A stretch of DNA of 14,703 bases from Clostridiales bacterium UBA6363 (GTDB lineage Bacteria; Bacillota; Clostridia; UBA1381), in assembly GCA_002438865.1 (NCBI GenBank), contig DJRJ01000123.1, positions 1 through 14,703 of the forward strand, in the 5' to 3' direction. This document shows positions 1 to 7,213 of this stretch, one piece after another (the first letter of the stretch is position 1; each line of letters opens with the position of its first letter). Both the position numbers and the translations under genes were made by a program. The notes under the pieces are model-generated. The model had not been told where the DNA came from and made no database searches. It worked only from the letters and a program-made list of their open reading frames with translations.

Positions 1-792
1 CATTTCCGCAATTTCCTCCTCGGAATATTCGCACATAAGGTCAATATATGCGTACTTTTCGCCCTCACAATATGCGGAAAGCGAAAATGCGCACGGTCCC
101 GATATACCGTATTCGGTAAACAGTATCTCGCCCGTTTCGGAGCGTCCGCCCAAAGTAAGCTTACCCTCAACCTTTATACCTTTCAGCTTTTTCACCGTTT
201 CGGGTTCGGTTTTAAGCTGAACGAGCGAGGGTTTTAACGGGGTTATACGGTGTCCGAGCTTTTTTAAAAGCTCATAACCGCTGCCGTTTGACCCAAGGCT
301 CGGCGACGCTTTTCCGCCGCAGGCAATTATAACCCTGTCAGCATACGCCTTTTGCCCGTCATAGGATGATATTATAAATCCGTTTTTTGTAGGTGAAATA
401 TCGCTTGCTTCAAAATCTGTTCTTATAACCGCACCGTCCTCGGCAAGCTTCATTCTGAGGACGTCCAAAACGGCAGACGCCTGTCCGCAGTGCGGATAGA
501 CCTTACCCCTGTCCTCTGTTCTGCATACAAGTCCCATATCCGAGAATTTGCTTAACGTTTCCTCAACCCAAAACGAGTTTATAACATTACGCATAAAGCC
601 TGTGTCCGTGCCATGATAATCCTTTTCGGACGCATTAATATTCGTCAGATTGCATCTGCCGTTTCCCGTTGCGAGAATTTTTCTGCCGACACGGTCGCAC
701 CTTTCATAAACGGTAACGCAGCTGCCATTCTCACGTGCGGCAATTGCCGCAAACATTCCCGACGCTCCTCCGCCGATTACCGCAATTTCCAT
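1..792 (-). CDS. BaiN/RdsA (HI0933) family FAD-dependent oxidoreductase, 3' end cut by window edge
   Basis: Reading the minus strand from ATG at 792-790 gives 264 codons without a stop up to base 1, so the C-terminal part lies outside the window. The N-terminus is a Rossmann FAD-binding fold: IGGGASG at residues 6-12, then an acidic end of strand 2 (YER, 29-31), then the family hallmark GRKILATGNGRCNLTN at 36-51. Further on, a GCGGKASPSLGSNGSGYE-like stretch (about 156-173) matches the second dinucleotide-contact region of HI0933-type flavoproteins. Family members are usually about 400 residues, so roughly two thirds is present. The substrate is unknown; BaiN was linked to bile-acid metabolism, but most homologues are uncharacterised and such a role should not be assumed. 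The start has GGGAG about 8 bases upstream, inside the end of the permease gene; only one base separates that TGA from this ATG, so the two are translationally coupled. Confidence 0.9.
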   Translation of the reverse strand, partial: MEIAVIGGGASGMFAAIAARENGSCVTVYERCDRVGRKILATGNGRCNLTNINASEKDYHGTDTGFMRNVINSFWVEETLSKFSDMGLVCRTEDRGKVYPHCGQASAVLDVLRMKLAEDGAVIRTDFEASDISPTKNGFIISSYDGQKAYADRVIIACGGKASPSLGSNGSGYELLKKLGHRITPLKPSLVQLKTEPETVKKLKGIKVEGKLTLGGRSETGEILFTEYGISGPCAFSLSAYCEGEKYAYIDLMCEYSEEEIAEM

Positions 793-793
793 A

Positions 794-1936
794 TCAATCA
801 GTTTCTCCCGTTTCCTGTCTGAGTTTTTTCTTTTCCTCGTATTCCGTCACAAAATCTATTATTATTGTACGTATAACCGCCGCAACCGGCACGGATATGA
901 GCATTCCCAAAAATCCGAACAAGCTTCCGCCCACGGTTACAACCACGATGATTTCAAGCGGACGCATATCGAGTGATATTCCCATAATCTTCGGTGCAAG
1001 CAGATTTCCGTCAAGCTGCTGAAGTATCAGAAGCACAATCGTTGTCCAGACGGTTTTCCATATACCGCCCGTTATAAGGATTACTATTTCCGCAATTACT
1101 ACCGATATTATTGAGCCGAAATACGGTATCATATCCATAGCGCCTATAAAAAGTCCGAGTATGACCGCATAGCGCACCTTCATAACCGAAAGCGTAACGG
1201 TACATACAAACGCCATAATGATACTGCACCACAGACGGCAGTATATATAGCTTGTGAACACTGCATTTATATGCTTGGCATTTTTCAAAATGTTTTCCGC
1301 TCTTTCGGACTTGAAAAATATTTTTACCGTCTTTTTTGACAATTCAATTATCCTGTCCTTGTCAAGGAGCATATACACCGAGGATATAACCGCAATAAAG
1401 GTTGATACTATTCCCGATGTCATATTGAAAAATCCCTGGATATATGTTCCGAACTTCTCAGTGTTGATTTTTGAAATGAATTTATCTATCGTATCCGAAA
1501 TATCAAAATTTTCAAACACTTTAAGCTTACCGAACACTTCGCTGTTACGGAGCTTTGCAATAACCTTTCCGGCATATCCGGGCAAATTCATTGATAAGTC
1601 GATAATATTTTTTGACAATGCCGGAACAACCATTCCGATTATAAGCGCAATTAATGCAAACGTTATAAGATACACCGTAAGAATACTTATTCCGTATGCG
1701 TGTTTCTTTATATAATTAAGCTTTATTTTGCTTATAAGTCCCGTAAGCTTTTTTGTGGGAATATTTAAAAGATATGCTATCGCAAAGCCTATAAGAAACG
1801 GGCTTACCGCCTTAACGCACAAACCGATAACATTCCATATCACCTTTATATTGTCAAAGGTTTTGTAAACAGCTATTACCGCCACGCAGAAAACAAACGC
1901 AATAAGCCACTTATAATACTTCTGAAATATCTTCAA
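794..1936 (-). CDS. AI-2E family transporter (UPF0118/PF01594 permease)
   Basis: A 380-residue polytopic membrane protein of normal family length. Hydrophobic segments lie at about 10-25, 35-58, 82-106, 170-190, 225-252, 255-285, 290-305 and 325-360. The long hydrophilic stretch between the fourth and fifth segments is typical of the family. Signature motifs are present: MIPYFGS at 269-275, QQLDGNLLAPKIMG at 306-319 and the C-terminal FLGMLISVPVAA. Named members have been reported to export autoinducer-2 or to act as Na+/H+ antiporters; the substrate here cannot be read from sequence. The start codon is TTG (1936-1934): a strong AGGGGGG lies 7 bases upstream, and no ATG precedes it in frame after the terminator hairpin. 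The tail is acidic and charged. It forms a two-gene unit with the downstream flavoprotein, one base away; I know of no biochemical link between the two. Confidence 0.93.
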   Translation of the reverse strand: MKIFQKYYKWLIAFVFCVAVIAVYKTFDNIKVIWNVIGLCVKAVSPFLIGFAIAYLLNIPTKKLTGLISKIKLNYIKKHAYGISILTVYLITFALIALIIGMVVPALSKNIIDLSMNLPGYAGKVIAKLRNSEVFGKLKVFENFDISDTIDKFISKINTEKFGTYIQGFFNMTSGIVSTFIAVISSVYMLLDKDRIIELSKKTVKIFFKSERAENILKNAKHINAVFTSYIYCRLWCSIIMAFVCTVTLSVMKVRYAVILGLFIGAMDMIPYFGSIISVVIAEIVILITGGIWKTVWTTIVLLILQQLDGNLLAPKIMGISLDMRPLEIIVVVTVGGSLFGFLGMLISVPVAAVIRTIIIDFVTEYEEKKKLRQETGETD

Positions 1937-1967
1937 ACTTCTTCCCCCCTATTATCTGTTATACAGC

Positions 1968-1993
1968 AAAAGGGCGGAAATTACTTTCCGCCC
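1968..1993 (-). terminator. Rho-independent terminator of the 610-aa SLH gene
   Basis: A perfect 9-bp inverted repeat, GGGCGGAAA / TTTCCGCCC with a 4-base loop, lies 18 bases after the SLH stop. In minus-strand reading it is followed by only four T residues, so termination may be incomplete. The TTG start of the permease follows about 31 bases later, leaving little room for a separate promoter. Confidence 0.8.
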
Positions 1994-2010
1994 GTAATTT
2001 ATCGGACAAT

Positions 2011-3843
2011 TTATTGTGTTACTATTACAAGTGTTGCCTCAAATGCACCATTTGAAACAGTACCTCTTACATCTACAGCATCGCCCACTTTTACATTGCT
2101 CATCTTAAGCGTTTTACCTGCGCTTGTTATGAACGTTGTTTTTGTATCCTTGCAGAATACGGTTGTTTCGCCGGAGCCGTCCGTACCCTCAATTGTGATA
2201 AATCCGTATGATGCGTTCACAGCCTTTACCGTACCCGAAACCGAGCCTGTCGTGTTCTGAGTTGATTTTGCCGTGATTGCCTTTACGGCGTCGCTCTCGA
2301 CATTAAGAGTAACCGAATCGCCGACACGGAAATCATAAAGCGTGCCCGCAGTACCGTTTATTGTTATCTTTATGTCGTTCGTTATCATATATTCCTTGTC
2401 TTTTCCGTCAATCGTAACTATCATAGACGGCTGTGTTGCAATTGTAAGCGATTTTATTGTTCCCGTAACAACCGAAGATTTAGCCGTTGCCGCAACCTTC
2501 TGTATTTCGCCGTAACGGAGAGTAAGCTTTACCGTATCGCCTATATATATGTTGCTGAAATCTGCCGAAGCGCCGTTTTTCGTAACGATTACGCTGTTGC
2601 TTACTTCGTATGTTTTTCCGTCATATGCCGAATCGGAATGGCTGATTGTAACCGTAAGCTTGGGGCTTATCGAAATATCCGTTACAACAGCGCCCGAAAT
2701 AACAGTATCGCCCTTTGTTACCGCTACGCTCTCAACAACGCCGTTTACAACGGTCATTTCAACCGTATCGTCCTTTGCGAGGTTTCTTACGTTGCTTGTC
2801 TTGCCGTCATATACGAACGAAACGTCCTTTGCACAGGTATACACCGTTTCCTCCGATGCACCCGTGGGGATTACCCTAAGTGTTATTGCGCCGTTCTTGT
2901 TGCCGTAGCCGACATACTTACCGATGATTGTCTTGTCCGGTTCTCCCGAAAGAGCGTCCACATACACAAGCTTGCCGTCCGAATACGTTGCAATAACCGA
3001 TACGTCCGTTATCATATTTGACGGTATTACTTTAACGCCGAGAGAATTCATAACGGTATTGTCGTCATATTCCTTTTCGGTTGTGTTTCCTTTATTATTC
3101 TTAAAGGTACAGGTCTTTGCGTCAGTATCAACCGATACAAGCTTTGCCTCTTCAAATGTATAATTTGTCTTATCAACGGCACGCTTTAACATTACCGCTA
3201 TCTGGCTTCTGGATACAGATGTAAGCGGTGAGAATTTGTTATCCTCCATACCCGTCATAATCTCTTTATCCATAGCATATTTTACATATCCTACCGATGC
3301 GGCGGGTATTTTTGATGCGTCCGCATAGCTTAATGACGCATTCTTGTTGCTTTCAGCCTCTGCCGTACCGCCCATTGCCTTGGTGATTATCATTGCCGCT
3401 TCATATCGTTTCATCGGCTTTGTTTTTTCATCACCCTTTAAATATGTATTAAGGTCTGCCTTGTCCAAAGCGCCTCTGTATAAAAGATATACTATCTCGT
3501 CAGTTCCCCATGTAAGGCTGTAAGTATTTATCGTATCGTCATACAATTCATGCGCTATTGCAAGCACCGGCTCGTTTGTCTTGTCACTGCTTCCCATTGC
3601 TCTTGCAAACAATGACAGACATTCCTGACGGGTAACCTCATTGTCGGGACGGTATGTATTGTTGTCATATCCCGTTATAAGTCCCTTTGTGTACATTTCC
3701 TGTATCTGCGGTGCGCACCAGTCATACTTAGCGTCCGAAATATCCGTAAACGCATACTTAGCCGCCAAAGCCGGTACATATGAAAGCACCGTAATCGACG
3801 CACATGCCAGAATTGCCGACGTAACTTTTACAAACTTTTTCAT
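2011..3843 (-). CDS. SLH domain-containing cell-surface protein with five repeated beta-rich modules
   Basis: A 610-residue secreted protein. Residues 1-28 are a Sec signal peptide (MKKFVK, hydrophobic core, ALAA cleavage region). Three SLH repeats follow. Repeat 1 (about 31-84) is clear: FTDI, GLITGYDNNTYRPDNEVTRQE. Repeat 2 (103-157) is degenerate. Repeat 3 (170-224) has GYVKYAMDKEIMTGMEDNKFSP and VSRSQ. SLH domains bind pyruvylated secondary cell-wall polysaccharide, so the protein is expected on the outside of the wall. Residues 229-610 form five tandem modules of 73-79 residues, each with a beta-strand pattern and a late GD-x-V-like turn (DDTV 358, GDTV 435, GDSV 508, GDAV 587); no catalytic motif is seen. 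AGGAG sits 9 bases before the ATG. It is transcribed divergently from the 852-aa S-layer-type gene, suggesting related surface roles. It may be structural or a binding protein; no enzyme function is claimed. Confidence 0.9.
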   Translation of the reverse strand: MKKFVKVTSAILACASITVLSYVPALAAKYAFTDISDAKYDWCAPQIQEMYTKGLITGYDNNTYRPDNEVTRQECLSLFARAMGSSDKTNEPVLAIAHELYDDTINTYSLTWGTDEIVYLLYRGALDKADLNTYLKGDEKTKPMKRYEAAMIITKAMGGTAEAESNKNASLSYADASKIPAASVGYVKYAMDKEIMTGMEDNKFSPLTSVSRSQIAVMLKRAVDKTNYTFEEAKLVSVDTDAKTCTFKNNKGNTTEKEYDDNTVMNSLGVKVIPSNMITDVSVIATYSDGKLVYVDALSGEPDKTIIGKYVGYGNKNGAITLRVIPTGASEETVYTCAKDVSFVYDGKTSNVRNLAKDDTVEMTVVNGVVESVAVTKGDTVISGAVVTDISISPKLTVTISHSDSAYDGKTYEVSNSVIVTKNGASADFSNIYIGDTVKLTLRYGEIQKVAATAKSSVVTGTIKSLTIATQPSMIVTIDGKDKEYMITNDIKITINGTAGTLYDFRVGDSVTLNVESDAVKAITAKSTQNTTGSVSGTVKAVNASYGFITIEGTDGSGETTVFCKDTKTTFITSAGKTLKMSNVKVGDAVDVRGTVSNGAFEATLVIVTQ

Positions 3844-3870
3844 AGTTTATTTCTCCTTTTCTTATTTAGA

Positions 3871-3884
3871 GGGGAGCGTTCCCC
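3871..3884 (-). other. Leader hairpin upstream of the 610-aa SLH gene
   Basis: GGGGA / TCCCC with the loop GCGT (plus-strand reading) lies in the mRNA leader between the predicted start of transcription near 3920 and the AGGAG at 3853-3857. No T-run follows in either direction, so it is not a terminator. It may stabilise the mRNA or affect ribosome access (inference). Confidence 0.5.
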
Positions 3885-3927
3885 AAACCTGCACTGTGTT
3901 AAGCGATTTTTACAAATCTACAATTAT

Positions 3928-3956
3928 ATTATAGCATATACGCAAACTCTCCGCAA
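3928..3956 (-). promoter_or_regulatory. Sigma-A promoter of the 610-aa SLH gene
   Basis: In minus-strand reading, a perfect TATAAT (3933-3928) is preceded by TG one base away (TGCTATAAT, extended -10). A weak -35, TTGCGG, lies 17 bases upstream (3956-3951). The predicted leader is about 75 nt. The extended -10 makes up for the poor -35. Confidence 0.72.
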
Positions 3957-4045
3957 GCAATTTTGTTTTTTTACCAAAAATTTTAACAATCTTTTCACAT
4001 TCGACACAATACTGCAATCTTTTTGAAACTTCCATAACTTACAGC

Positions 4046-4074
4046 TTGATTTTTCATTCGGCATGGTGTAAGAT
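4046..4074 (+). promoter_or_regulatory. Candidate promoter of the 852-aa S-layer gene
   Basis: TTGATT (4046-4051) and TAAGAT (4069-4074) are 17 bases apart, each matching 4 of 6 consensus bases. An overlapping TATAAA at 4074-4079 is an alternative -10. This would give a leader of about 100 nt holding the tandem TTGACA repeat and a hairpin. The match is moderate for a gene expected to be strongly expressed, so the true start of transcription is uncertain. Confidence 0.45.
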
Positions 4075-4089
4075 ATAAAACGTGGTCGG

Positions 4090-4116
4090 CGGTTGACATA
4101 ATTCGGTTGACATAAT
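4090..4116 (+). repeat. Two tandem copies of CGGTTGACATAAT, 14-bp period
   Basis: CGGTTGACATAAT occurs at 4090-4102 and again at 4104-4116, separated by one T. Each copy contains the -35 consensus TTGACA (4093-4098 and 4107-4112), but neither has a convincing -10 at 16-18 bases. It may be an operator-like element or a local duplication, 67 bases upstream of the S-layer start codon. Confidence 0.75.
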
Positions 4117-4157
4117 GCAGATATGTGCAGCCGGCAGAACAATATTCACAAGGACAA

Positions 4158-4168
4158 GGGGTAACCCC
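4158..4168 (+). other. Leader hairpin next to the S-layer gene ribosome binding site
   Basis: GGGG-TAA-CCCC ends two bases before the AGGAGG at 4171-4176. It is short but GC-only, and could influence 5' mRNA stability or ribosome loading (inference). Confidence 0.4.
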
Positions 4169-4182
4169 CAAGGAGGATTTAT

Positions 4183-6741
4183 ATGAACAATTCAATGAAG
4201 AAGCTTTTATGCTCCGTTATCGCTTCGGGCGCTTTCTTCACTTCCCTTCCGTCATTTGCGGCTATACCGTCGGACGTTGCGGGAACAAGATACGAAGAAC
4301 CCGTGCAGATTCTCTCCGCTCTCAATATAATGAACGGTGACGAAAATGCTCAGTTCCGCCTTGACGATACCATCATTCGTTCCGAGGTTGCAAAAATGGC
4401 GGTTCACGCCATGGGGCTCGACGCCGCTGCCGAGGCTTCAAAGAGCCAGTCGGTATTCACGGACGTTGCAAACGATCACTGGGCGCTCGGATATATCAAT
4501 GTTGCCACATCGCTCGGACTTATCGAGGGTGACGGCGACGGAACATTCAGACCGAACGATTCCATCACTTATGCCGAAGCAATGACAATTATGGTAAGAG
4601 CGACAGGCTACAATATATCGGCAATGAACAAGGGCGGTTTCCCGTCGGGTTATATGTCGGTAGGTACTTCAAACGGTATGTCCAAAAACGTTGTATGCGG
4701 ACAGCTTGAACCTATTACAAGAGGAAATGTTGCATTCCTTACCTCAAATGCTCTTGAAGTTCCCATGATGGAGCAGAAAGGCTACGGCACATCGGTAACT
4801 TATGAAGTCACAGACAAAACTTTGCTCGGCGACAAGCTTAATGTCACAAAGGCAGACGGTCAGATAACAGCTGTTGAAAAGACGTCTATAAAAGGCTCGT
4901 CCTCTCTTAACAAGGGACAGGTAACAATAAACGACACAACCTATGATTCAAAGCTTAACCTTAACAATCTTCTCGGTTACAACGTAACCTACTACGTTAA
5001 GGACTCAAACAAAGCCGACAGCGAGCTTATACTTGCAATGCCGATAAAGAGCAAAAATGCGTCTTTATCAATTGATTCGGAAGCATTTTCAAAGCTCACA
5101 ACAAAAAACGGCAATGACGCAATAGTTTACTACAACTCAACAAGCTCGTCAAGCACTTCAACGGCAGAACTCGCCAAAGAACCGATACTGATATACAACG
5201 GCAAGCACGAGGATTATGACAAGAAGTATCTTGACATCAAGAGCGGCAGCGGTCACATCAACCTGCTTGACGCAGACAAAGACGGCAAGTATGAGATCGT
5301 ATTTGTTACAAAGTACGAAAACATCGTTGTTGAGGAAGTTACAGCCGCTAAAAAGGTCATAGACAAGTACGGCAGCGAGCCGCTTAAGCTTGATGACAGT
5401 GTTGACTACACGCTTACAAACGGTCAGAACGAAATGAAGCTTTCGGAACTCCGTGAGTTCGATGTACTGACGGTTGTAAAGAGCCTTGACAATCAGCTCT
5501 TTAACATCACAGTTACAAGAAACAGCGTTGACGGCACAATAACAGGCACAGACAAGGACGGCGTTTATATCGACAGCAAGCACTACAAAGTTGCTTCAAA
5601 CTACACCGAGTCTTTGACAAACGGTCTTAAGGGTGTGTTCTACCTCGACGCCGAAGGAAGAATTGCCGCAGTTGACACAGCCGGCAGATTAAGCACAAAC
5701 TACGCTTATCTTACAAAGGCGTATACGGACAAAAATTCCGATGTAAGCTCTTTCAAGGTATTCACACGTGAAGGCAAGGAAAGAACGATAGAAGCAAAGG
5801 ACAAGATTAAGTTTAACGACAAAAACGGCGTTAAGGCGTCAGAAGTTGTAAAAACACTTACGGCAGAGGACGGCACAACATCACAGCAGCTTATCACACT
5901 TACCGTTAATTCGGATGATAAGATAACCGCATTGCGCACAGCCAAAGACAATTCCAGCACAGGTGCGGTTGACAAGGACAATTTCACAAAGAACTTTGTT
6001 CTTAAAAATGCGGAGTATTCAGCCGCAACATCAAAGCTCGGCAACGTAAGAATTGCGCAGAACACGCTTATATTTGAAATCGCCGAGGACAGCAAGGACT
6101 ACTCGATAGCCGACAAGAGCATTTTCGAGGACAAGCAGTCATACGATGTAACGGTTTACGATATGGAGGAAAACTACACCGCAAAGGTTATAGTTCTCAC
6201 AAGCTCATCGGTTAAGGCAACAGCCGAATCATCGCTTGCGGTTGTCAAGAACGTTATTTCGGCAGTGAACAGCAACGACGAGGATACGGAAATGCTCGAA
6301 GCATTCGTTGACGGCAAGGAAGTATCGGTCTATGCGGAAAATGACGGAATACTCGTAAAGGGTAAGGCAAAGCTTGAAGAAGGCGATCTTATCCAGTACA
6401 AGACAAACGCCAAAGGCGAAATCACAAGCGTAAGAGTATTGATGGATATTTCATCAAAGAACACAGAGGCTGCCGCAACCCCCGTTGAAAACCTCAAAAC
6501 GGTATACGGAAAGGTTGTAAAGAAGTTCTCCGATTCGATAAACGTAACGGTAAACGGTGAAAGCGCCGTAAACTACGAACTCGGTGACGCAGTGGTTTAT
6601 CAGATAGATACAACCGCTTCAAAGAACAAGGTTACAAAGGTTTCCGCCGCAGATATTCAGAATTACGATGCGGACGAGAACAACAGAATTTTCTTAAGAC
6701 TTTACAAAGATGAAGTTAAGGAAGCCGTAATCATAAAATAA
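4183..6741 (+). CDS. SLH domain-containing S-layer-type surface protein
   Basis: An 852-residue secreted protein and the only plus-strand gene in the window. Residues 1-27 form a Sec signal peptide (NNSMKKLL, hydrophobic core, SFAA). SLH repeats follow: about 28-79 (partly degenerate, IIRSE), 92-143 (canonical: FTDVANDHWA, GLIEGDGDGTFRPND, SITYAE) and 151-192 (degenerate, PITRG). The remaining 650 residues are Thr/Ser/Lys/Asp-rich and beta-like. They include a Ser-rich linker (320-328), an EF-loop-like DADKDGKYE at 363-371 that could bind calcium, and C-terminal modules such as VDGTITGTDKDGVYID resembling those of the divergent SLH protein. No enzyme signature is seen. The start is fixed by AGGAGG six bases before ATG 4183; the in-frame ATG at 4195 is too far from it. 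The gene visibly prefers AAC, GAC, TAC and AAG codons more than its neighbours, as expected for an abundant protein. It is probably a structural S-layer or major wall protein anchored to wall polysaccharide. Transcription ends at the strong hairpin at 6771-6800. Confidence 0.92.
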   Translation: MNNSMKKLLCSVIASGAFFTSLPSFAAIPSDVAGTRYEEPVQILSALNIMNGDENAQFRLDDTIIRSEVAKMAVHAMGLDAAAEASKSQSVFTDVANDHWALGYINVATSLGLIEGDGDGTFRPNDSITYAEAMTIMVRATGYNISAMNKGGFPSGYMSVGTSNGMSKNVVCGQLEPITRGNVAFLTSNALEVPMMEQKGYGTSVTYEVTDKTLLGDKLNVTKADGQITAVEKTSIKGSSSLNKGQVTINDTTYDSKLNLNNLLGYNVTYYVKDSNKADSELILAMPIKSKNASLSIDSEAFSKLTTKNGNDAIVYYNSTSSSSTSTAELAKEPILIYNGKHEDYDKKYLDIKSGSGHINLLDADKDGKYEIVFVTKYENIVVEEVTAAKKVIDKYGSEPLKLDDSVDYTLTNGQNEMKLSELREFDVLTVVKSLDNQLFNITVTRNSVDGTITGTDKDGVYIDSKHYKVASNYTESLTNGLKGVFYLDAEGRIAAVDTAGRLSTNYAYLTKAYTDKNSDVSSFKVFTREGKERTIEAKDKIKFNDKNGVKASEVVKTLTAEDGTTSQQLITLTVNSDDKITALRTAKDNSSTGAVDKDNFTKNFVLKNAEYSAATSKLGNVRIAQNTLIFEIAEDSKDYSIADKSIFEDKQSYDVTVYDMEENYTAKVIVLTSSSVKATAESSLAVVKNVISAVNSNDEDTEMLEAFVDGKEVSVYAENDGILVKGKAKLEEGDLIQYKTNAKGEITSVRVLMDISSKNTEAAATPVENLKTVYGKVVKKFSDSINVTVNGESAVNYELGDAVVYQIDTTASKNKVTKVSAADIQNYDADENNRIFLRLYKDEVKEAVIIK

Positions 6742-6767
6742 ACAGCGTTCTCCTCTTTTCACAATAC

Positions 6768-6804
6768 AAAAAGAACTCTGTCCTTTCGGACAGAGTTCTT
6801 TTTT
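6768..6804. terminator. Bidirectional Rho-independent terminator
   Basis: A perfect 13-bp stem (6771-6783 with 6788-6800) has the loop TTTC. T runs follow on the plus strand (to 6804) and on the minus strand (complement of A 6768-6772). It serves both the plus-strand S-layer gene and the converging arsR-type gene, whose TAA stop (6805-6803) lies in the flanking T-tract. Confidence 0.93.
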
Positions 6805-7153
6805 ATTCTTCGATATGAATTAATCCCTGCTCTATAATTCTCTTTACGTGCTCGTCATCAAGCGAATAGAAAGTGTTTTTGCCGTTTCTTCTCGATTTTA
6901 CGAGTCTTGCCTGTTTCAGTATCCGCAGCTGATGGCTTATTGCGGACTGGCTCATTCCCAGTGCTTCGCATATATCAAACACGCACAGCTCCTTGTCAAA
7001 CAGTGTCCATAACACCTTTATACGTGTACTGTCTCCGAATATTTTATAAAATTCCGACAATCGGGTAATAACATCATCATCAGGTATCTCGTTTTTCAGC
7101 CTTTCTACTATCTGAGGATTATATCTGCAAATTTCACACAGATTATTCTCCAT
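6803..7153 (-). CDS. ArsR/SmtB family metal-responsive transcriptional repressor
   Basis: A winged-helix regulator of 116 residues when begun at ATG 7153 (MENNLCEIC). That start has AGGCGG 8 bases upstream. A longer reading from TTG 7213 is excluded because that TTG is part of the -35 box. The fold is standard: FGDSTRIKVLWTLF, then ELCVFDICEALGMSQSAISHQLRILKQARLV (helix-turn-helix), then the wing RRNGKNTFYSL. The C-terminal helix has D-x-H, then H eleven residues on, then E three further (D100, H102, H113, E116). This is the spacing of the SmtB/CzrA alpha-5 zinc site, so zinc or a similar metal is the likely signal. N-terminal C6 and C9, plus the single Cys in ELCVFD where ArsR and CadC have CxC, could add a thiolate site. 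No metal transporter lies next to it and the downstream side is closed by a terminator, so targets are outside the window or the gene controls itself. Confidence 0.9.
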   Translation of the reverse strand: MENNLCEICRYNPQIVERLKNEIPDDDVITRLSEFYKIFGDSTRIKVLWTLFDKELCVFDICEALGMSQSAISHQLRILKQARLVKSRRNGKNTFYSLDDEHVKRIIEQGLIHIEE

Positions 7154-7184
7154 AAAGTCACCGCCTAAACTATTATTTACGCTT

Positions 7185-7213
7185 ATTATACTCTTTTTTA
7201 TAGAATTTGTCAA
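7185..7213 (-). promoter_or_regulatory. Perfect consensus sigma-A promoter of the arsR-type gene
   Basis: TTGACA (7213-7208), a 17-base spacer and TATAAT (7190-7185) match the consensus exactly. The -35 overlaps the TGA stop (7212-7210) of the upstream trehalase-like gene. A strong promoter is expected where a repressor normally keeps it off. I see no clear ArsR-type inverted repeat here. Confidence 0.9.

Noticed and set aside
2549..3163. Plus-strand open frames opposite the 610-aa SLH gene
   Set aside because: They have no ribosome binding site or recognisable domain, and arise from the codon bias of the real gene on the other strand.
3800..3843. Lipoprotein signal (ILAC) in the 610-aa SLH protein
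   Set aside because: The Cys lies inside the hydrophobic core, the -2 Leu does not fit a lipobox, and a standard ALAA cleavage site follows 13 residues later.
4090..4135. The two TTGACA copies as the -35 boxes of the S-layer promoter
   Set aside because: No TATAAT-like hexamer occurs 16-18 bases downstream of either copy; those windows read TGCAGA and GCCGGC.
7154..7213. A 20-codon N-terminal extension of the ArsR-type regulator from TTG 7213
   Set aside because: That TTG is the start of a perfect -35 hexamer and the extension runs through the -10, so it is upstream of the transcript. ATG 7153 has its own AGGCGG.
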